The notes under the pieces are model-generated. The model made no database searches. It had not been told where the DNA came from and worked only from the letters and a program-made list of their open reading frames with translations. A stretch of 64,000 nt of DNA from NCBI RefSeq assembly GCF_003144535.1, contig NZ_PHFJ01000003.1:1-64000 (forward strand), in the 5' to 3' direction. A program made the translations under genes and the position numbers. This DNA comes from Proteus penneri (GTDB lineage Bacteria; Pseudomonadota; Gammaproteobacteria; Enterobacterales; Enterobacteriaceae). This document shows, one piece after another, positions 56,770 through 64,000 of this stretch. Position 1 is the stretch's first letter; every line of letters starts with the position of its first letter.

Positions 56770-58335
56770 TTAGTCTTCAGGCTTATCACTCTTTTTATTC
56801 GTAAGATTATATTCTCTGAGTTTATTCGCAATAGCAGTATGAGAAATACCTAAGCGTTTCGCTAACTTACGTGTACTTGGATAATCATGGTATAAACGTG
56901 CTAAAATAGAAGCTTCAAAACGTTTTGTCATCTCATCCAACGAACCTTCTAATAGGTTCTCATCAAATAATGTTTCATCCGTATGCTCTGGTAACGTAAT
57001 ATCTTGAGCACGCAATGTATTTCCAGCTAACTGTGCCATTGCTTGATAAACAGTATTACGCAATTGGCGAATATTACCAGGCCAAGAATATTGTATTAAA
57101 TAATTGGAGAAATCAGCAGAAATAGATGGTACACCTATTTTTTGTTCTTGGCAGTACTGATTAATAAAATGAGTTGCCAAAGGAATTATATCGTCCTTTC
57201 TTTCCCTTAATGGCGGTAATATTAATGTTAATACATTCAATCGATAATAGAGATCTTCTCTAAACAACCCCTTTTGCACTAATTCCCACAAATTTTTCTG
57301 AGTAGCACAAATAATACGCACATTTACATTAACTTCGTCTTCTTCACCCACTCTACGGAACGTTCCATCATTTAAAAAACGTAGAAGTTTGATCTGCATT
57401 TGTGGCGACATTTCACCAATTTCATCTAGTAAAACAGTACCACCATTGGCTTGCTCAAAAAAGCCCTTTTTCCCTTCAATGGCATTAGGATAAGCACCCG
57501 GAGCATAGCCAAATAACTCACTTTCAACAACATCATCAGGCATTGAAGCACAATTTAAGCCAAGAAATGGATACCTTAAACGGTTACTTAATAAATGGCA
57601 GGCTTTTGCCAATAAATCCTTTCCTGTACCAGTTTCCCCCACTAATAACAATGGAGCATCCATTATTGCCATTTTCTTTGCGCGAGAAATAAGCTGCTTC
57701 ATTTTAGGTGTTACAGCAATAATTTGGTCAAAACCACTTTGATCATTAGCCATTAATTTAGGGTGATCATAAATAATAGAATGGTATTTCAACAAAACAA
57801 AAGCGCCAACACAATGATTATATTGATTATCATCCGTGAGTTTTATTGGGACAATTTCCATTTCAAAATCTTGTTTTTTCAGCGTGATAGGCACCATCTG
57901 AATAAAATGCTCTTTTTGCTCTAAAAAACGATGGATATTAAAATTTGGGATCAATTGGTTAAAGGTTTTCTCAGAATTATCATCTGGAGATAAACCAAAC
58001 AGTAGTCTCGTTGCGGGATTTAGTAATTTAACCTTACCTTTTGTATCTATAGAAAAAACAGGTACTGGTACAGATTCTAATAATGTCCAAATTGCACGAT
58101 GTTCTTGCTCAGAAGGCATAAATGCAACCGTACGTACATCAATAACACCGTCTATTCTACGGATTTCAGCCATTAACGGCTGAAAAATATCAAAATCAAT
58201 CTGTGAAAAATTCAGGTAAATCAGACCTATTGGGAATATTTCAATTCCACGTAAATCTATATTTTTTAATACCAGCAGATCTAATAATTCACGGGTTAAC
58301 CCGATGCGATCTTTACAAGTGACCTCTAAACGCAT
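56770..58335 (-). CDS. tyrR: Aromatic amino acid regulator TyrR
   Basis: 521 aa (E. coli 513). N-terminal ACT domain (MRLEVTCKDRIGLTRELLDL), PAS domain (about 78-190), AAA+ domain with Walker A GETGTGKDLLAK (about 236) and Walker B VLLDEIGEMSP, and a C-terminal Fis-type HTH (TRKLAKRLGISHTAIANKLREY). The sigma-54 contact motif GAFTGA is replaced by GAYPNA, as in E. coli TyrR, consistent with a regulator that acts on sigma-70 promoters. Controls aromatic amino acid synthesis and transport with Tyr, Phe or Trp as effector. Confidence 0.97.
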   Translation of the reverse strand: MRLEVTCKDRIGLTRELLDLLVLKNIDLRGIEIFPIGLIYLNFSQIDFDIFQPLMAEIRRIDGVIDVRTVAFMPSEQEHRAIWTLLESVPVPVFSIDTKGKVKLLNPATRLLFGLSPDDNSEKTFNQLIPNFNIHRFLEQKEHFIQMVPITLKKQDFEMEIVPIKLTDDNQYNHCVGAFVLLKYHSIIYDHPKLMANDQSGFDQIIAVTPKMKQLISRAKKMAIMDAPLLLVGETGTGKDLLAKACHLLSNRLRYPFLGLNCASMPDDVVESELFGYAPGAYPNAIEGKKGFFEQANGGTVLLDEIGEMSPQMQIKLLRFLNDGTFRRVGEEDEVNVNVRIICATQKNLWELVQKGLFREDLYYRLNVLTLILPPLRERKDDIIPLATHFINQYCQEQKIGVPSISADFSNYLIQYSWPGNIRQLRNTVYQAMAQLAGNTLRAQDITLPEHTDETLFDENLLEGSLDEMTKRFEASILARLYHDYPSTRKLAKRLGISHTAIANKLREYNLTNKKSDKPED

Positions 58336-58488
58336 TATGAACCTTCTTAATACTGAGTGACCCTGAACTAATTCTAGATATTATACATAAATATCAACGA
58401 AATAAAGAGGCTTGTCAGCAAAGGTTGACACTACTAGCATTTATTTTTACACAATTAAATTAATTTTTTGATTTTTAACCCTGATTAT

Positions 58489-58908
58489 TTATGTCTTAAA
58501 AAAATCAAATAACGAAAAAGAAGGGGTTCTTATTATTTTTTTCAATTCAAAATCGATAAGATATTCGACATCTTTCACCAAAGGACTTAATTCTTGACTA
58601 ATCACTTTTTTGATGATTCTACATCCATTATCAAAACAAAAAAGTAAAAACTCTAATGCATTTATTGCCCTTTCTTTCTTATCTGACTCAGCTAAATATT
58701 CAAAAAATTGGGATGCCTTTTTTATTCGAAATGGCTTAGATTGCTTTTGATATTGTCTCTTTTTAATCTCATTAATCGTCTCACTAAGAATAGGGATTAA
58801 AATGCTGAGTTGGTTATCAATATTTGAGATATTAAATGCCGAACTCAGATAAAGTTTACGTCTTGGTTTAGAGAGTTTCTTTATTACTGATATTTGTATT
58901 TCTTTCAT
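58489..58908 (-). CDS. Unrecognised protein, 139 aa
   Basis: Basic, helix-rich, without signal peptide or membrane segment: IKKLSKPRRKLYLSSAFNIS, LIPILSETINEIKKRQYQK, FFEYLAESDKKERAINALEF. It ends TPSFSLFDFFKT. I recognise no family. Very AT-rich, located between tyrR and ycjF where E. coli has none. A ribosome site is weak (AAGGTT). It could be a strain-specific gene of external origin; coding status is likely from its length in AT-rich DNA but not proven. Confidence 0.55.
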   Translation of the reverse strand: MKEIQISVIKKLSKPRRKLYLSSAFNISNIDNQLSILIPILSETINEIKKRQYQKQSKPFRIKKASQFFEYLAESDKKERAINALEFLLFCFDNGCRIIKKVISQELSPLVKDVEYLIDFELKKIIRTPSFSLFDFFKT

Positions 58909-59373
58909 TTTTTAACCTTGTTATAAATATTATTTAGTCACTTCTTATATTTTTTACAAATGAAATCCATCACTATTTTTTGATTAGTAAATTAATCAAA
59001 AAATAAGCATATTAAAAGATATCAAAAAAACTATAAAAATTACCTTGGGGTGATATTTAACGCTATTTATTACACTAAAATCAATACTATTTTCTATCAA
59101 AAAAAGAAATACTGTGATTAAAAGCATAAATATGTCGCTAAAGAAACAGATATTAATCTTTATATACAAGTAGTTATAACAGTCTTATTCCTTTAAAGAA
59201 TCGACTATTTTAAAAATTTCTTATCACGATAGTTTCATTTTAAAATAATAACATCTTTGGTAATAAGGAATTAAAATTACTTTATAGCATTCAGTTTATT
59301 ATTTTAATAACAATATTTCTTTTTCTTTATCGGTATGGTTATTTTATATAAACAACACGTTGTTAATATTTAT
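58909..59373. other. AT-rich intergenic region upstream of the 139-aa gene
   Basis: About 465 bases, extremely AT-rich. No ORF, RNA gene or strong hairpin was recognised apart from the ycjF terminator that follows. Confidence 0.55.
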
Positions 59374-59408
59374 ATAAAAAAACCGCAGAATAACTTCTAC
59401 GGTTTTTA
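59374..59408 (-). terminator. Terminator of the psp-ycjXF operon
   Basis: On the minus strand AAACCGTAGAA / TTCTGCGGTTT (one G-U pair) followed by T7, 30 bases past the ycjF stop. Confidence 0.85.
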
Positions 59409-59438
59409 TTTAAAAGAATAGAAAGGTTAAATAATGAT

Positions 59439-60482
59439 TTACTCTTTCTTTTTATTACCAATGGTATTTTTTAATTTCCCAATTAACTCTTTTCTAAAAT
59501 CGCCTAGTTTAGGTTTATTATCATCAATCCATGGTAAAGGACGGCATAACTCCATTGCCTTTATTCCTAATCGTGCAGTTAATAACCCAGCACCAATGCC
59601 TTGAGCAGCTCTTGTTGATAACCGTGCTGCAAGATCTTGTGAAAGCCAGTCCATTCCGACTTCTCTAACCAGCTCCGTTGCACCAGCAAATGCAATATTG
59701 ACCAAAACAAGACGAAATAGTTTTAAACGACTATAGTAACCTAACTCGATACCGTAAATTTCGGCAATACGATTAATTAAACGAATATTGCGCCAACCAA
59801 TAAAGGCCATATCAACCATTGCCAGTGGACTGACAGCGATCATTAAAGTTGACTCCGCAGCAGAACGACTAATTTCAGCTCTTGCTTGTTTATCCAAAAT
59901 TGGTTGAACAAGTTGACTATAAAGTTCTAATACTTCTTTGTCATTATGTGTGTCATGTAATGCACTTTGCCAACGAATTAATGCCGGATGTTGTGAGCTA
60001 ATACCTGCTTGTTTAGCGAGTTTTTCACAAAATGGCCTGCCATTTCCCATTGCATGGCTATAAAGTAATTCTTTTGCTTTATCTCTTTCATCAGCGCGTT
60101 GGCGTAAACGATAAATACGGCGCCACTCTGTGATAAGTGATCCAATGCCAGCAGCAACAATTAATCCACCTGCACTTGCCGCACCCAACGCAATCCAGTC
60201 AGAATTTATCCATGAGTTGAAAATCCATTGTCCAGTTTGGGCAATAACACTAATTCCTAAAATGGTACTCGCGATCGTTAATAAACGTTTCCAGACACTT
60301 TTTTTCGGTTTTAAAATTGATTGAACATCGCCTTCTAATTGCCCTTCATTCTCCTCATCCAATTGTGGATCAATAGGCAAAAATTGCTCATTTTCATTAA
60401 AGCCAACACCTTTTTTTAAGGTGACTTCTTCTTGAAGTATGGGCTCTTTAAAATCAATTCGCGATTTTAATGGCTCATTCAT
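59439..60482 (-). CDS. ycjF: UPF0283 inner-membrane protein YcjF
   Basis: 347 aa. Acidic N-terminal region, then two membrane helices (about residues 65-85 and 95-118) and a soluble C-terminal part; [32 protein letters not shown] (about 205-236) matches YcjF. Function unknown; it is part of the Psp regulon in E. coli. Its ATG overlaps the ycjX stop by four bases, a sign of coupling. Confidence 0.94.
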   Translation of the reverse strand: MNEPLKSRIDFKEPILQEEVTLKKGVGFNENEQFLPIDPQLDEENEGQLEGDVQSILKPKKSVWKRLLTIASTILGISVIAQTGQWIFNSWINSDWIALGAASAGGLIVAAGIGSLITEWRRIYRLRQRADERDKAKELLYSHAMGNGRPFCEKLAKQAGISSQHPALIRWQSALHDTHNDKEVLELYSQLVQPILDKQARAEISRSAAESTLMIAVSPLAMVDMAFIGWRNIRLINRIAEIYGIELGYYSRLKLFRLVLVNIAFAGATELVREVGMDWLSQDLAARLSTRAAQGIGAGLLTARLGIKAMELCRPLPWIDDNKPKLGDFRKELIGKLKNTIGNKKKE

Positions 60483-61873
60483 TTTAATTTATCCCCTAAC
60501 AAGAATTCCATTGCACTATCCATGCGAATATGAGGAATCGCACTATCTCTTGATATTTGCTGAGGTCTAAAAGATTCGAAACTAAACCCCTGCTTTTCCC
60601 AAAATGCTTTTTCAGGTAATCGCTTAGGAACCTCACCAGGGAAATACACCAATGGTGTGTTATCACTTAAGCGAAAACCTTTTAAGGCTGGTATTTTTTC
60701 GCCATGATGATCAACTATTCCGCTTTCAGTTGCCGCAATAGAAGCGAGTCCCATACAATCAATGCTGATCCCTTCAAAAATAGCATTTTGTTTAGCATCT
60801 TGAATAAGCTGTTGAAGCAATGACACTAAATTTTCATGTTGGTCAACCGTGATATGGTCGGCTTTTGTGGCTGCAAATAGAAGTTTATCGATACAAGGTG
60901 AAAATAAGCGTCTAAGTAAGGTTCTTTTTCCATAATGAAAACTGCGCATTAATTGTGTTAATGCTTGGCGCATATCATTAAAAACATCTGCACCTTGATT
61001 TAAAGGTTGTAAACAATCAACTAAAACAATTTGTCTATCAAATCCTTGGAAATGATCACGATAAAAACCTTTTACAACATGCTGTCCATAATATTCATAG
61101 CGCTGTTTTAGCATACCAATATTAGTACGTTTATCTGCGTTCTTTAATTTAGCAATATCGTATTTTTGTAAATCAGCCCATGGGAAAAACTGTAAAACAG
61201 GTGCTCCAGCTAATTCACCGGGTAATACAAAACGCCCTGGCTGAATAAAATGAAGCCCCTCTTCTTTACATGCTAATAAATAGTCAGTGTAAGCGGAGGC
61301 AATATCAGCTAATAATGTTTCATCCGCTGGCGCAAAAGGATCACATTTTTTAAGGAGTAATTGCCAATGTTGTTCTGGTGACGTTCTTTGTCGATTGATC
61401 TTATTCATTTGCTCTGACCATTCAAAATAGTCTTGCTCAAGCATAGGTAAATCTAATAGCCATTCACCAGGGTAATCAACAATTTCTAAATAAAGAGAAG
61501 AGGTTTCTTTTATAAAACGAGTTAACGATTCATTAGAGCGGTAACGTAGTTGTAAACGAATTTCACTAACCCCTTTTGTAGGAACTGGCCAACTTGGAGG
61601 GGTATGATAAAGAGATTCCATTCCCTCATCATAAGTAAAACGTGGAATATTAAAATTGTGTTGAGGAATACGTTTTACACCTAGTAGCTGTTTATTTCGT
61701 GCAGCCGAAAACAGCGGTAAACGCGCGCCTGTATGTACATTAATAAGTTGATTAACTAAAGAGGTAATAAATGCTGTTTTACCACTTCGACTTAATCCGG
61801 TTACGGCCAAACGAAGATGTCTATCAACACCACGATTAATAAAAGCTGTAAGTTCATTTTGTAGGCGTTTCAT
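60479..61873 (-). CDS. ycjX: YcjX family P-loop protein
   Basis: 464 aa. Walker A GLSRSGKT at residues 26-33, then [18 protein letters not shown] (Walker B / G3-like) and [11 protein letters not shown] (G4-like TKAD), so a GTPase-like ATP/GTP-binding protein of the DUF463 family. Induced with the phage shock proteins in E. coli; role unknown. It overlaps pspD by 20 bases and is part of the same transcript. Confidence 0.94.
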   Translation of the reverse strand: MKRLQNELTAFINRGVDRHLRLAVTGLSRSGKTAFITSLVNQLINVHTGARLPLFSAARNKQLLGVKRIPQHNFNIPRFTYDEGMESLYHTPPSWPVPTKGVSEIRLQLRYRSNESLTRFIKETSSLYLEIVDYPGEWLLDLPMLEQDYFEWSEQMNKINRQRTSPEQHWQLLLKKCDPFAPADETLLADIASAYTDYLLACKEEGLHFIQPGRFVLPGELAGAPVLQFFPWADLQKYDIAKLKNADKRTNIGMLKQRYEYYGQHVVKGFYRDHFQGFDRQIVLVDCLQPLNQGADVFNDMRQALTQLMRSFHYGKRTLLRRLFSPCIDKLLFAATKADHITVDQHENLVSLLQQLIQDAKQNAIFEGISIDCMGLASIAATESGIVDHHGEKIPALKGFRLSDNTPLVYFPGEVPKRLPEKAFWEKQGFSFESFRPQQISRDSAIPHIRMDSAMEFLLGDKLK

Positions 61874-62108
61874 GTTTCTCCCAAGACACTTGACGCGATA
61901 GCTTATTAAAACCTGCTTTGATAATAGGTTCAGCTATCAATAGAACCAACCAACGTAACGGTTTACTACTTACTCGTTTTAATATTCCGCCTGTGATTGC
62001 TGCTGGTCCAAATAAAGTGAATAACATTAATCCAAATGTTAACCCTTTTTTGGCTAATTGGGCGAGTTTATTTGTTTTTAAAGAAACGAATACTTGATTG
62101 AAATTCAC
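61854..62108 (-). CDS. pspD: Phage shock protein D
   Basis: 84 aa from GTG 62108 (VNFNQVFVSLKTNKLAQL), selected because GAGGAG lies six bases upstream; the frame is open to 62222 but that part overlaps the spacer without a ribosome site. The core LAKKGLTFGLMLFTLFGPAAITGGILKR and KPLRWLVLLIAEPIIKAGFNKLSRQ matches E. coli PspD (73 aa). Peripheral inner-membrane protein of unclear role. The gap to pspC contains no terminator that I trust, although CGCTCCTAAAATGGAGCG (62184-62201) forms a hairpin. Confidence 0.85.
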   Translation of the reverse strand: MNFNQVFVSLKTNKLAQLAKKGLTFGLMLFTLFGPAAITGGILKRVSSKPLRWLVLLIAEPIIKAGFNKLSRQVSWEKHETPTK

Positions 62109-62227
62109 AATACACTCCTCAATCAGAAATTTTACTCTCTCACAATACAAGCGTTGAAAAAGATAAATAGGCTGAAAGAAAGACGCTCCTAAAATGGAGC
62201 GTCTTATCAGATTAAATGGCAAAAATA

Positions 62228-62584
62228 TTACAAATCTCGAAAGCGTTTATTTAACTGATAAGTGGAAGAGGTAATATAGCGTTCCATTTGTTGCAGACGT
62301 TTTTCGCCTTGCATCAATTGGTTATCTACTCCACTTAAAATTTCTTTTAAGCTCTCTTGCTGATCTTCGCCTCGCTGATAATTAGCAGGGGCTGGCTCCA
62401 TAAAGAAACTTAAGACAAGATAAGCAATAATAGTTAAACCGAAAAAACCAGCAAACAGCGCAATCACCGCAATAACCCTGACAAGTAAAACAGGAATATT
62501 AAAATAATGGGCTAGGCCTGCGCATACGCCACGGATCACGCCCTCTTGTGGCAAGCGATACAATTGTTTGCTCTGCATCGTCAT
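62228..62584 (-). CDS. pspC: Phage shock protein C
   Basis: 118 aa. The N-terminal PspC domain LYRLPQEGVIRGVCAGLAHY precedes a membrane helix (about 30-65, VIAVIALFAGFFGLTIIAYLVLSFF) and a cytoplasmic/periplasmic helical tail. With PspB it senses membrane stress and draws PspA away from PspF. Its start overlaps the pspB stop by one base (conserved pairing). Confidence 0.95.
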   Translation of the reverse strand: MTMQSKQLYRLPQEGVIRGVCAGLAHYFNIPVLLVRVIAVIALFAGFFGLTIIAYLVLSFFMEPAPANYQRGEDQQESLKEILSGVDNQLMQGEKRLQQMERYITSSTYQLNKRFRDL

Positions 62585-62814
62585 TATGATTGCCTCCAGT
62601 TAGGATGTTCTGCATCAAGTATTTGTTCTAACGTCTTAATGCGCTCCTGCATTTGCTGAGCCTTATCCACCAGCGCGTTCAGTCGCTGCATTTCTTGTTG
62701 GGTTAGCTGAACATTACCTCCGCCTTTCTGGCTGTTGTAATGTAACCACAGCCAGATAGGGAGAATAAACAAAATAAAAATGGTCAGTGGTATTCCCAGA
62801 AATATATAGCCCAT
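62584..62814 (-). CDS. pspB: Phage shock protein B
   Basis: 76 aa. N-terminal membrane helix (about 3-25, FLGIPLTIFILFILPIWLWLH) and a C-terminal leucine-zipper-like coiled coil (about 35-70, QEMQRLNALVDKAQQMQERIKTLEQIL). Partner of PspC in signal perception. Lies 36 bases after pspA. Confidence 0.95.
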   Translation of the reverse strand: MGYIFLGIPLTIFILFILPIWLWLHYNSQKGGGNVQLTQQEMQRLNALVDKAQQMQERIKTLEQILDAEHPNWRQS

Positions 62815-62850
62815 TACATATCCTTTATAAGATGGTTATTACGTTTGCTG

Positions 62851-63519
62851 TTACTCTTTGTTGATATTGATTTTAGCTTTTAATGCCGCTAATTGCGCGC
62901 TAATTTCATCATCAGCTTTTAATTCAGCAAACTGTTGGTCTAATGATTTTTCTTTACCTAGCCCGTAACTTTGAGCCTCACCTTCCATATGATCAATACG
63001 GCGTTCAAACTGTTCAAAACGTGCCATTGCTGCATCCATTTTACCACTGTCTAATTGACGACGAACTTGGCGAGATGAGTTTGCAGCTTGATGACGCACA
63101 ACTAAAGACTGCTGTTTTGCACGAGTTTCAGTTAGCTTATTTTCTAACTCGCTAATTTCACCTTTTAAGCGAGTTAGCGTTTCATCAATGATAATCAGTT
63201 CATGTTTCAATGTATCATTAACTGATGCTACACGTTGTTTTTCGATTAATGCTGCACGAGCTAAATCTTCTTTTTCCTTAATAAGAGCTAATTCTGCTTT
63301 ATCCTGCCAATCTTTCATCTGTTTTTCAGCTTGTTCGATACGGCGCTCTAATCCTTTCTTTTCAGCTAAAGTACGTGCTGAAGTTGTACGGATCTCAACT
63401 AACATATCTTCCATCTCTTGGATCATTAGGCGGATCATTTTTTCAGGATCTTCCGCTTTATCTAATAAAGAAGCGATATTGGCATTAATTATGTCAGCAA
63501 AACGTGAAAATATACCCAT
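62851..63519 (-). CDS. pspA: Phage shock protein A
   Basis: 222 aa, same length as E. coli. ESCRT-III-fold protein with long coiled coils (about 25-185). The N-terminal amphipathic helix [20 protein letters not shown] binds stressed membranes, and PspA also binds and inhibits PspF. First gene of the operon pspABCD-ycjXF, reading from the sigma-54 promoter at 63608-63624. Complete. Confidence 0.97.
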   Translation of the reverse strand: MGIFSRFADIINANIASLLDKAEDPEKMIRLMIQEMEDMLVEIRTTSARTLAEKKGLERRIEQAEKQMKDWQDKAELALIKEKEDLARAALIEKQRVASVNDTLKHELIIIDETLTRLKGEISELENKLTETRAKQQSLVVRHQAANSSRQVRRQLDSGKMDAAMARFEQFERRIDHMEGEAQSYGLGKEKSLDQQFAELKADDEISAQLAALKAKININKE

Positions 63520-63607
63520 GATGTTATCCTTAATAGCTATGCTAATTAGTGACGTTAAATTATTTCAATAATGGCGTACTATCGTAACGCCCGCATACTT
63601 TAGTTAA

Positions 63608-63624
63608 TACAATTTGCGTGCCAA
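63608..63624 (-). promoter_or_regulatory. Sigma-54 promoter of the psp operon
   Basis: On the minus strand TTGGCACGCAAATTGTA contains -24 GG and -12 GC-type elements with the correct ten-base spacing (consensus TGGCAC-N5-TTGC). I recall the E. coli pspA promoter as having the same sequence. It lies about 89 bases before the pspA ATG. Confidence 0.9.
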
Positions 63625-63733
63625 CTTTTAAAAATTACTTAAGCTATTAATAATAGGTGACTTATATTATTCGCCTATTTTTCGAACACCTGATAAACTG
63701 GCAAAAAATACCTCAATATGGTGAATTTAACCA

Positions 63734-64000
63734 ATGAATGAGAATTTAGAGACAATAATCGGCGTTGATAGTCAATTTATTGATGTATTAGAACAAACTT
63801 CAGCACTTGCTCAATTAAAAAAGCCTGTATTAATTATTGGTGAACGAGGTACAGGTAAAGAGTTGATTGCCCATCGATTACACTACCTTGCACCTTGGTG
63901 GCAAGGGCCTTTCATTTCAATCAACTGTTCTGCACTCAATGATAATTTACTTGATTCTGAGCTGTTTGGTCATGAAGCAGGCGCTTTTACTGGCGCTAAA
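63734..64000 (+). CDS. pspF: Sigma-54 activator PspF, N-terminal part (cut by the window end)
   Basis: 89 codons are present, from ATG 63734 (MNENLETIIGVDSQFIDVLE). It starts directly with the AAA+ domain, as PspF has no receiver domain. Walker A GERGTGKELIAHRLHYL (about 36-52) and the sigma-54 contact loop GAFTGA (residues 83-88) are seen at the very end of the window. Divergent from pspA, which it activates from upstream sites in the shared ~215-base gap; PspA inhibits it. Confidence 0.96.
   Translation, partial: MNENLETIIGVDSQFIDVLEQTSALAQLKKPVLIIGERGTGKELIAHRLHYLAPWWQGPFISINCSALNDNLLDSELFGHEAGAFTGAK

Noticed and set aside
56556-57540. Search for GAFTGA in tyrR as sign of a sigma-54 activator.
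   Set aside because: The position holds GAYPNA, normal for TyrR; not a mutation specific to this strain.
62109-62222. N-terminal extension of pspD by 38 residues.
   Set aside because: PspD is ~73 aa in E. coli, and the GTG at 62108 has a strong GAGGAG site.

Overview
The window is a 64-kb chromosomal segment of an AT-rich enterobacterium. Protein-level similarity to E. coli K-12 is very high for most genes, but intergenic DNA is strongly AT-rich. Gene content and codon use point to Morganellaceae, most likely Proteus. This is inference from remembered family sequences, not from a search. The backbone is colinear with the E. coli 28-30 min region: rsxCDGE-nth, rnb, yciH-pyrF-lapB-lapA-pgpB-ribA, acnA, cysB, topA, yciN, sohB, yciK, btuR, rluB, yciO, rnm, trp operon, ompW, yciC-yciB-yciA-tonB-yciY-clsA-yciU, ttcA-fnrS-zntB, mppA-tpx-tyrR, ycjF-ycjX, pspDCBA/pspF. 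Lineage-specific genes sit between the conserved blocks.

Region by region. 1-3.4 kb: end of the Rsx (Rnf-like) electron-transport operon plus endonuclease III. 3.5-10.7 kb: RNase II, a tRNA 2'-phosphotransferase-like gene (kptA), pyrimidine, LPS-control and lipid phosphatase genes, and ribA. 11-18 kb: acnA, cysB and sodC, with two unrecognised proteins of 454 and 276 aa. 18-28.5 kb: topA, sohB, btuR, RNA-modification genes and an orphan lipoprotein. 28.5-35.4 kb: a complete attenuated tryptophan operon (trpL-E-G-D-CF-B-A) with promoter, TrpR operator and attenuator. 35.5-45.3 kb: envelope genes (BON lipoprotein, ompW with an in-frame stop, yciC, SulP transporter, yciB, yciA, tonB, clsA). 45.3-54 kb: the accessory part, with small lipoproteins, a YjaB-like acetyltransferase, three Ail/OmpX-type barrels, leuE, decayed gene remnants, ttcA, the FNR-controlled sRNA FnrS and zntB. 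54-64 kb: mppA, tpx, tyrR, ycjFX and the phage-shock operon with its sigma-54 promoter and the start of pspF.

No phage, insertion sequence, CRISPR array, tRNA or rRNA gene was recognised. The most useful non-obvious items are: FnrS with an FNR box on the minus strand between ttcA and zntB; an ompW reading frame broken by one in-frame TAA yet preceded by a perfect FNR box; a frameshifted HydN-like ferredoxin remnant; a remnant of a small monooxygenase-like gene that still has its terminator; a ~123-bp palindromic intergenic repeat between yciB and yciA; and a chimeric protein joining YdcK-like hexapeptide repeats to a long unrecognised domain. I did not find a clearly new multigene system. The best candidates for unknown biology are the 454-aa, 276-aa, 316-aa and 139-aa orphan proteins.
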